Assembly (NCBI GenBank): GCA_946997275.1
Contig: CAMPUN010000102.1
Coordinates: forward strand, 1-5,558
Length of the DNA: 5,558 bases
DNA from: an uncultured Porphyromonas sp.
GTDB lineage: Bacteria; Bacteroidota; Bacteroidia; Bacteroidales; Porphyromonadaceae
Reading direction: 5' to 3'
The notes beneath the pieces were generated by a model. It saw nothing but the letters and a program-made list of their open reading frames with translations, did no database searches and was not told the DNA's origin. Shown here in pieces: positions 1 to 4,384 of this stretch. The position numbers and the translations under genes are program-made. How positions within the stretch are numbered: position 1 is the first letter of the stretch; each line of letters starts with the position of its first letter.

Positions 1-75
1 GGTCACATACGGAGGTATGCTCCCTTCAGGCCTCACCCTCAGCGCCTTGCGCTTCATCCTTTCTGCAAAGTCTAG

Positions 76-97
76 ACAATCTTGCAAGCAAGATTGT
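76..97. repeat. Near-perfect 22-base palindrome
   Basis: ACAATCTTGC at 76-85 is the exact reverse complement of GCAAGATTGT at 88-97, with only AA between them. As a single strand the tight centre would open to a stem of about 9 bp with a 4-base loop. As double-stranded DNA a palindrome of this length with a 2-base centre could be a dimeric protein-binding site. It touches the hairpin at 98-124 without a gap. Confidence 0.5.
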
Positions 98-124
98 GAG
101 ACTGTTGACTTTTGCAACAGTCTC
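98..124. repeat. Inverted repeat with 10 bp stem and 7-base loop
   Basis: GAGACTGTTG at 98-107 is the exact reverse complement of CAACAGTCTC at 115-124, with loop ACTTTTG. It directly abuts a second 10 bp hairpin at 76-97. As RNA from the minus strand it would be a stable hairpin some 100 bases beyond the last ATPase stop, but no U-tract follows, so intrinsic termination is uncertain. The back-to-back pair looks more like a dispersed intergenic repeat or a processing site than a classic terminator. Confidence 0.5.
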
Positions 125-185
125 CTCCGATCTCTCGGGTGACCTGCACTAACTATCTAGCAAAGGGTAAGCCAACGGCTGGAAG

Positions 186-202
186 TGCGACAATTTGTCG
201 CA
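186..202. repeat. Short perfect inverted repeat just after the last ATPase stop
   Basis: TGCGACAATTTGTCGCA is self-complementary apart from its central base, giving a stem of up to 7 bp with a 3-base loop (8 bp arms as DNA). It begins 18 bases downstream of the TAA that ends the second ATPase, where a terminator would be expected, but no T-run follows on either strand. It could be a weak transcript-end hairpin, a protein-binding palindrome, or part of the repeat-like region to the left. Confidence 0.45.
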
Positions 203-220
203 AAGGGGAGGCTGGCGAAG

Positions 221-967
221 TTACTCAGAGCGCTTAGCACCGCGGGCTAACTGGTAGAAGACCTCATCCATCGATTCACAGTCAAATTGTCGCTTTAAGG
301 CTCGTGGGGTGTCTAGCGCTTTGATTTGTCCGTCTACCATGATGGAGATGCGGTCGCAGTACTCCGACTCGTCCATATAGTGTGTGGTGACGAAGACGGT
401 GATGCCCTCGGCGGCGGCGTTGTAGATGAGCTCCCAAAAGCGTCGCCGTGCTACAGGGTCTACGCCTCCCGTAGGCTCATCGAGGAAGACTATCTTGGGG
501 CGGTGAAAGATGGCAACGGAGAAGGCCAACTTCTGCTTCCACCCGAGGGGAAGGCTGCCCACACGAAGCTTGCGCTGATCGTAGAAGTTGAGCTCCTCGA
601 GGAGTCGCTCCATACGGCTCTGTATGATGCGTCGCGAGAGGCCGTAGATGCGTCCGTAGAGGAAGATATTCTCCTCGACAGAGAGGTAGTCGTAGAGTGA
701 GAACTTCTGGCTCATATAGCCAATGTTGCGCTTGATCAGCTCGGTCTCTTTGCGCACATCATAGCCTGCGACCTCGGCGTAGCCTGAGGTGGGCTTGAGG
801 AGTCCCGTGAGCATACGTATGGCGGTGCTTTTGCCAGCACCATTGGCTCCGAGGAAGCCGAAGATTTCGCCTGGCAAGACGTCGAAGGTGATCTCATCGA
901 CAGCAGTGAAGTCGCCGAAGCGCTTGGTGAGCTTATTGGCCAATATACTATACTCGGTGGAGGGCAT
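221..967 (-). CDS. ABC ATPase corresponding to the C-terminal half of YbhF
   Basis: Second ATPase of the same exporter, 248 residues. Walker A is GANGAGKS at 40-47 (Lys46), Q-loop Gln87 lies in YMSQKFSLYDYLSVEEN, Walker B is IVFLDEP with Asp163 and Glu164, and the switch histidine is His196 in VTTHYMDESEYCDRI. The signature is altered to LPLGWKQ at 139-145, with Pro and Leu where LSGGQ has Ser and Gly. E. coli YbhF, as I recall it, has LPLGFKQ at the same place in its second domain, so this is a family trait and not decay. The final SMDEVFYQLARG is the usual ABC-2 ATPase ending. The ATG at 967 is three bases after the previous stop, in frame with it, and has no Shine-Dalgarno. The cognate ABC-2 permeases would be expected next, but only 220 hairpin-rich bases follow. 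It most likely pairs with the upstream ATPase as a heterodimer. Confidence 0.92.
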   Translation of the reverse strand: MPSTEYSILANKLTKRFGDFTAVDEITFDVLPGEIFGFLGANGAGKSTAIRMLTGLLKPTSGYAEVAGYDVRKETELIKRNIGYMSQKFSLYDYLSVEENIFLYGRIYGLSRRIIQSRMERLLEELNFYDQRKLRVGSLPLGWKQKLAFSVAIFHRPKIVFLDEPTGGVDPVARRRFWELIYNAAAEGITVFVTTHYMDESEYCDRISIMVDGQIKALDTPRALKRQFDCESMDEVFYQLARGAKRSE

Positions 968-970
968 GGG

Positions 971-1906
971 CTAGGACTCTTGGGAGATGATGAGGAAGTA
1001 GTCCTCGATGGAGGGGGGGATCTTGCGAATGTCTAGTCCCCGCACGCCTTGCTCTAGGAGTCGTGTGTGGATCTCCTCGGGGGTGATCACCTGCTCGTCG
1101 AAGGTGAAGTGATGCGCCTCGCCAAAGGCGAAGCTGCTGAGCACACCCTGGAGGCTGCGCAACTTGAGGAGTAGGTCGCCCATATCCTCTGCGGTGGCGG
1201 ACCAGAGGGCACGATCCATCTGCGAGACGAGCCCGTCGGGGGTGTCTATGGAGAGGATCTGTCCATCTTTCATCAGGGCAACTTGGTCGCATAGCACTGC
1301 CTCGTCCATGTAGGGTGTGCTGACGATCATCGTGATCTCGCCCTGCTCGCGTAGCTTGGAGAGCATCTGCCAGAACTCGCGACGTGAGACGGGATCGACG
1401 CCAGTCGTCGGCTCGTCGAGGAGGAGTAGTCGTGGCTTGTGTATGAGTGCACAGGAGAGAGCTAGCTTTTGCTTCATACCGCCTGAGAGCTTGCCAGCGG
1501 GGCGCTTTTCGAAGGGGAGGAGCATCTTGTAGATGTCCTCGATGAGGTGGTAATTCTCCTCAACGGTCGTCTTATAGACGGTGGCGAAGAACTCCAGGTT
1601 CTCCCGCACGGTGAGATCTTGGTAGAGGGAGAAGCGACCGGGCATGTAGCCGATCTGATGGCGCAGCGGGCGGTAGTCGCGCTTGACATCGTGACCTAGG
1701 ACGGTGACTGCACCAGCGTCGGGGTTGAGGAGCGTGGCGATGATGCGTATGAGGGTTGTCTTGCCAGCTCCGTCGGGGCCGATGAGTCCGAGCAGCTCGC
1801 CCTCACGGACGCTGAGGTCGATGCCCTGGAGCGCAACGGTCTTGCCAAAGCTCTTGCATACGCCCTGGCAAGATACTGCTGGTCGGGTCGCCTGCTCTAC
1901 AGACAT
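971..1906 (-). CDS. ABC ATPase corresponding to the N-terminal half of YbhF
   Basis: Cytoplasmic ATPase of a YbhFSR-type ABC-2 exporter, 311 residues. Walker A is GPDGAGKT at 43-50, followed by IGYMPGRFSLYQDLTV where other members have Gln after MP. The signature LSGGMKQK lies at 140-147 and Walker B LLLLDEP at 160-166 (Asp164, Glu165). The switch position reads VSTPYMDEA: Pro198 replaces the usual His, and the first domain of E. coli YbhF, as I recall it, also lacks His here (STSYLDEA). Residues 225-311 form a tail ending in KIPPSIEDYFLIISQES, equivalent to the YbhF inter-domain linker. The start at 1906 is four bases after the adaptor stop, without a Shine-Dalgarno. The gene ends in TAG and is in the same frame as the next ATPase, one codon further on. 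The drug substrate is unknown; E. coli YbhFSR has been linked to tetracycline-type drugs and cations. Confidence 0.92.
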   Translation of the reverse strand: MSVEQATRPAVSCQGVCKSFGKTVALQGIDLSVREGELLGLIGPDGAGKTTLIRIIATLLNPDAGAVTVLGHDVKRDYRPLRHQIGYMPGRFSLYQDLTVRENLEFFATVYKTTVEENYHLIEDIYKMLLPFEKRPAGKLSGGMKQKLALSCALIHKPRLLLLDEPTTGVDPVSRREFWQMLSKLREQGEITMIVSTPYMDEAVLCDQVALMKDGQILSIDTPDGLVSQMDRALWSATAEDMGDLLLKLRSLQGVLSSFAFGEAHHFTFDEQVITPEEIHTRLLEQGVRGLDIRKIPPSIEDYFLIISQES

Positions 1907-1910
1907 AGGT

Positions 1911-2825
1911 CTACTGGTCTAGCGCTACACGTCCATACTGTCCGATGCGTAGCTTGCCGTCGTTGGGGACGCGCACCTTGATCGCATAGATGAGCGAGGC
2001 GCGGGCGTCGGGCGTCTGGATGTTTTTGGGGGTAAACTCAGCGCGGTCGGAGATCCATACCACTTCTCCTGTGTAAGCTTGCGGATCCTCCTCGCCCATG
2101 TCGCTATAGACGGAGACTTGCTGACCGAGGGTCACCTTTTGGAGTTGCTCTGCTGTAACGTAAGCCCGCAGGTACATTTGCTGGAGATTGGCTAGGCGAA
2201 AGAGCGGCATGCCTTGTCCTGCGAGCTCGCCCTGATGAAGGTAAACGGAGAGCACCGTCCCCGAGATAGGCGCCTTGATGAAGCTTCGAGAGATCATCTG
2301 GTCGACCTGACTCTCTTGTACAGAGAGCGCATTGCCACTTCCTGTGGCGGAGCGGTTTTGCTGTCCGATGGTAGCTCGTGCGGCAGCTATTTGTCCCTGG
2401 ACAGCGGAGATCTTGGCATCGATCTCGTCTAGCGTGCGCTGAGCCATGACGCCACGGGCCACGAGTGGGGCGTAGCGGTCACGCTCTTTGCGGAGCGCTT
2501 TGAGCTGAGCCTCTAGAGGCGCTACCTGTGTCGCCGCATTGGTATGTCCCGCTGCATTGACTGTCGCCTGCTGCGTGTCGACGAGGTCCTTCTGTAGCGC
2601 CAGGAAGGTGGTATCGATCAAGCCTACGACCTGTCCCTCCTCTAGCTGGTCACCCTCAGAGACATCTAGACGAAGCAACTCACCCGAGGTGGTCGCTGAG
2701 ACGACGATCTCGTCTGCCTCAAAGATACCTTGGGCGGAGTAGTCACTGCTGTGATCTTTGCATCCCCACGAGAGGAGGAGGGTGAGGAGGAAGAGGTAAC
2801 CTATATATCGCTTAGCTTGTGTCAT
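1911..2825 (-). CDS. YbhG-type HlyD-family periplasmic adaptor lipoprotein
   Basis: Periplasmic membrane-fusion protein that links an ABC-2 exporter to a TolC-like outer-membrane channel. From the ATG at 2825 it is 304 residues. A signal with two Lys/Arg charges and a hydrophobic core ends in LLLSWGC, so Cys22 is the probable lipidation site. A biotinyl-lipoyl half lies at about 42-72, a helical hairpin at 77-165, the second lipoyl half (IKAPISGTVLSVYLHQGEL) at about 173-191, and a beta-barrel to the end. The hairpin carries an RLS-like TolC-docking pattern, Arg117-Leu121-Ala128, with Ala in the usual Ser position. AEFTPKNIQTPDARASLIY near residues 263-281 is diagnostic of the YbhG branch. 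An in-frame ATG at 2906 would overlap the MlaF-type gene by 44 bases and bury the signal peptide, so I reject it. The stop lies four bases before the first ATPase. The single acidic residue after Cys-Lys is a weak match to Bacteroidota surface-export signals, so inner-membrane anchoring is more likely. Confidence 0.92.
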   Translation of the reverse strand: MTQAKRYIGYLFLLTLLLSWGCKDHSSDYSAQGIFEADEIVVSATTSGELLRLDVSEGDQLEEGQVVGLIDTTFLALQKDLVDTQQATVNAAGHTNAATQVAPLEAQLKALRKERDRYAPLVARGVMAQRTLDEIDAKISAVQGQIAAARATIGQQNRSATGSGNALSVQESQVDQMISRSFIKAPISGTVLSVYLHQGELAGQGMPLFRLANLQQMYLRAYVTAEQLQKVTLGQQVSVYSDMGEEDPQAYTGEVVWISDRAEFTPKNIQTPDARASLIYAIKVRVPNDGKLRIGQYGRVALDQ

Positions 2826-2862
2826 CTTATTGGTCAATGAGAGAAAAAAGGGAAGGGACGTA

Positions 2863-3606
2863 TCAAAGGTAAAGAAAGTTTTTGAGAGAAGCGGGAATAT
2901 CGCCATTGAGTTCCTCGCGCGAACCTTGCCACGCGACCTGCCCTTTGTCCAGATATAGGATGTGATCAGCGATAGTCTTGATGGAGTTCATGTCGTGCGT
3001 GTTGACGACTGTCGTGATCTGGTACTCCTCGGTGAGCTCTTTGAGGAGCTTGTCTATCGAAGCTGAGGTGGTGGGGTCTAGTCCAGAGTTGGGCTCATCG
3101 CAGAAGAGGTAGTGCGGGTTGAGCGCCACGGCTCGAGCTATGGCGACGCGCTTCATCATACCTCCGCTGATCTCGGAGGGGAACTTGCGCTGAGCGCCTT
3201 CTAGTCCGACCCGATTGAGGAGTGCCATCGCATGAGCTTTGCGTTCTCGTGAGGAAAGCTTGGAGAAGAGCTGGAGCGGGAAGAGGACATTCTCTAGAAC
3301 GGTCATACTATCGAAGAGTGCTGACCCCTGAAAGAGCACGCCCGTCACTTGCCTTAGTTGCTTGAGCTGCTCCTTAGAAAGGAGCGTCATGCTGTGCCCG
3401 TCGAAGAGTATCTCGCCCGAGGTGGGCTGTATGAGACCTATGAGGCACTTGAGCATGACGGTCTTGCCAGCGCCACTGCGTCCGATGATGCAACTGATGC
3501 TTCCTGGCTTAAAGGAGGCGTTAATCTGGTTCAGTACCTCCTTTCCTTCAAACTCTTTGCAGAGCTCCTTGACCTCTATGATCTTAGTTCCTTGGCCCTC
3601 TGTCAT
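2863..3606 (-). CDS. mlaF: MlaF-type ABC ATPase, partner of the adjacent MlaE permease
   Basis: Cytoplasmic nucleotide-binding subunit that powers the MlaE-type permease. All ABC motifs are present in 247 residues: Walker A GRSGAGKT at 42-49 (Lys48), Q-loop Gln93 in LFQGSALFD, signature ISGGM at 146-150, Walker B LFCDEP with Asp170 and catalytic Glu171, D-loop SGLDP, and switch His204 in NTHDM. The sequence after Walker B is EPNSGLD, with Asn where most ABC ATPases have Thr. The SGGMMKRVAIARA and SALFDSMTVLENV blocks are characteristic of the MlaF/Ttg2A subgroup. The start at 3606 follows the permease stop by one base with no Shine-Dalgarno, implying coupled translation. MlaF is normally followed by an MCE protein (MlaD), but here the next gene is an HlyD-family adaptor. 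A role in lipid transport is known for the family; the substrate in this organism is inferred. Confidence 0.95.
   Translation of the reverse strand: MTEGQGTKIIEVKELCKEFEGKEVLNQINASFKPGSISCIIGRSGAGKTVMLKCLIGLIQPTSGEILFDGHSMTLLSKEQLKQLRQVTGVLFQGSALFDSMTVLENVLFPLQLFSKLSSRERKAHAMALLNRVGLEGAQRKFPSEISGGMMKRVAIARAVALNPHYLFCDEPNSGLDPTTSASIDKLLKELTEEYQITTVVNTHDMNSIKTIADHILYLDKGQVAWQGSREELNGDIPASLKNFLYL
2864..2871 (-). promoter_or_regulatory. Possible Bacteroidota -7 box ahead of the adaptor gene
   Basis: On the minus strand TACCTTTG matches the Bacteroidota -7 consensus TAnnTTTG. It overlaps the last codons of the MlaF-type gene and would place a transcript start some 30 bases before the adaptor's ATG at 2825, within the longest internal gap of the gene train. 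The -33 TTTG element is not convincing: about 20 bases upstream I find only TTCC. The site may be chance, or a weak internal promoter that lets the adaptor and ATPase genes be expressed apart from mlaEF. Confidence 0.22.
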
Positions 3607-3607
3607 A

Positions 3608-4363
3608 CTACATAAACAATAGACTGGTGAGTACGACGTCGGCGAGGAGGATCAGCACGCAACTCGAGACTACCGCGTTGGTGCTGGCGCGTCCTACGCC
3701 GAGGGCGCCACCCTTGACCGTATAGCCGAAGTAACTAGCGCCCGATGAGATGATGAAGGCGTAGACGAGCGACTTGATGATGGAGTAAAAGATGTTGCGC
3801 GTGACGAAGAAGGTCTGCAGTCCCATCTCAAAGTCCGACGGCGTGATCGAGGGAATGAAGTAAGTCGCCAAGTATCCGCCCACCAGTCCAGTAGACATGC
3901 TGATGACGCTCAGCACTGGGATGAAGAGCATGAGGCCGAGGATCTTGGGAAGGATGAGGAAGTTGGCCGAGTTGACCCCCATAATCTCCATAGCGTCGAT
4001 CTGCTCCGTCACACGCATGGTGGCTAGCTCGGAGGCGATGCTCGAGCCGACCTTGCCCGCGAGGATGAGACACATGATCGAGGAGGAGAACTCGAGAAAC
4101 ATAATCTCGCGGCTGGCATACCCTATGGTAAAGCGCGGGATGAGCGGCGAGTTCATATTGATCGTCAACTGGATCGTGATCACCGTGCCAATAAAAAAGC
4201 TGATGATCACGACGATCCATATCGAGTCGAGCCCGTACTTAGCTATCTCTCGGATTAGCTGCTTGAAGAAGATGCCCCACTTCTTCGGTCGTCTGAAGAC
4301 CTGCGCCATGAGGAGTGTGTACTCGCCCATGACACTGAGCGCATTGCTGATCGGATTAGCCAT
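3608..4363 (-). CDS. mlaE: MlaE-type phospholipid-trafficking ABC permease
   Basis: Integral inner-membrane subunit of an Mla-type ABC transporter, which moves phospholipids between the inner membrane and an MCE-protein carrier. The length, 251 residues, is typical of the family. Hydrophobic segments lie near residues 47-68, 92-112, 138-170, 194-216 and 232-250, after an amphipathic N-terminal stretch. The family's signature cytoplasmic helix is clear at 112-131 (ELATMRVTEQIDAMEIMGVN), as is the conserved C-terminal GGALGVGRASTNAVV at 218-232. The start at 4363 is chosen for the AAAGGAG upstream and the usual family length. The stop TAG is one base from the ATP-binding partner, a standard MlaE-MlaF pairing, so the two proteins very likely form one complex. 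TtgB/Ttg2B and YrbE are synonyms for this family. The direction of lipid movement cannot be read from the sequence. Confidence 0.95.
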   Translation of the reverse strand: MANPISNALSVMGEYTLLMAQVFRRPKKWGIFFKQLIREIAKYGLDSIWIVVIISFFIGTVITIQLTINMNSPLIPRFTIGYASREIMFLEFSSSIMCLILAGKVGSSIASELATMRVTEQIDAMEIMGVNSANFLILPKILGLMLFIPVLSVISMSTGLVGGYLATYFIPSITPSDFEMGLQTFFVTRNIFYSIIKSLVYAFIISSGASYFGYTVKGGALGVGRASTNAVVSSCVLILLADVVLTSLLFM

Positions 4364-4374
4364 AGCTTAGCGGA

Positions 4375-4381
4375 CTCCTTT
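4375..4381 (-). promoter_or_regulatory. Ribosome binding site of the MlaE-type gene
   Basis: On the minus strand AAAGGAG stands 11 bases before the ATG at 4363. It is the only good Shine-Dalgarno match in the window. The other four internal starts (3606, 2825, 1906, 967) have none, and three of them lie 1-4 bases from the preceding stop codon, pointing to translational coupling. The site supports the start chosen for the MlaE-type gene and suggests that this gene initiates independently of nupG. Confidence 0.55.
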
Positions 4382-4384
4382 CTC

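Larger units (their letters stand above)
1..220. other. Hairpin-rich region without a convincing gene
   Basis: The 220 bases after the last ATPase hold no gene I can support. Besides the three inverted repeats listed separately, there are smaller perfect ones: CATAC/GTATG (6-10 with 15-19), AGCGC/GCGCT (41-45 with 49-53) and AGCC/GGCT (170-173 with 177-180). The first six bases, GGTCAC, are the reverse complement of 139-144. Reading frames are open on both strands: plus-strand frame 2 from the edge to a TGA at 140-142, and minus-strand codons from 156 to the edge with an ATG at 55-57. Either could be the end or start of a neighbouring gene, but the protein sequences are unfamiliar and the inverted repeats explain the region better. 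I see no tRNA and no T-run terminator. Confidence 0.5.

Noticed and set aside
98..124. Classic Rho-independent terminator for the minus-strand operon
   Set aside because: The hairpin is strong, but no run of T follows it on the minus strand, and the next hairpin abuts it directly.
1..144. Complete insertion element with terminal inverted repeats GGTCAC/GTGACC
   Set aside because: The matching ends are only six bases, the left one sits at the window edge, and I see no target duplication or transposase. It is kept only as a hint within the repeat finding.
326..700. Plus-strand 124-codon open frame
   Set aside because: It lies opposite the second ABC ATPase, whose motifs are all intact. Its translation resembles no family and it is best explained as an antisense shadow.
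948..1292. Minus-strand 114-codon frame overlapping both ATPases
   Set aside because: It is an out-of-frame reading of the end of the first ATPase, rich in Arg, His and Pro, which is typical of shifted GC-rich coding sequence.
1313..1315. Loss of the switch histidine as evidence that the first ATPase is a pseudogene
   Set aside because: All other motifs and the length are intact, and the first domain of E. coli YbhF, as I recall it, also lacks this His, so it looks like a family feature.
2826..2906. Longer adaptor starting at the ATG at 2906
   Set aside because: It would overlap the MlaF-type gene by 44 bases and add 27 residues ahead of a clear lipoprotein signal, which would then not be N-terminal.
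3897..4370. Plus-strand 157-codon open frame
   Set aside because: It is the antisense of the MlaE-type permease. Its apparent hydrophobic stretches come from the complement of membrane-segment codons.
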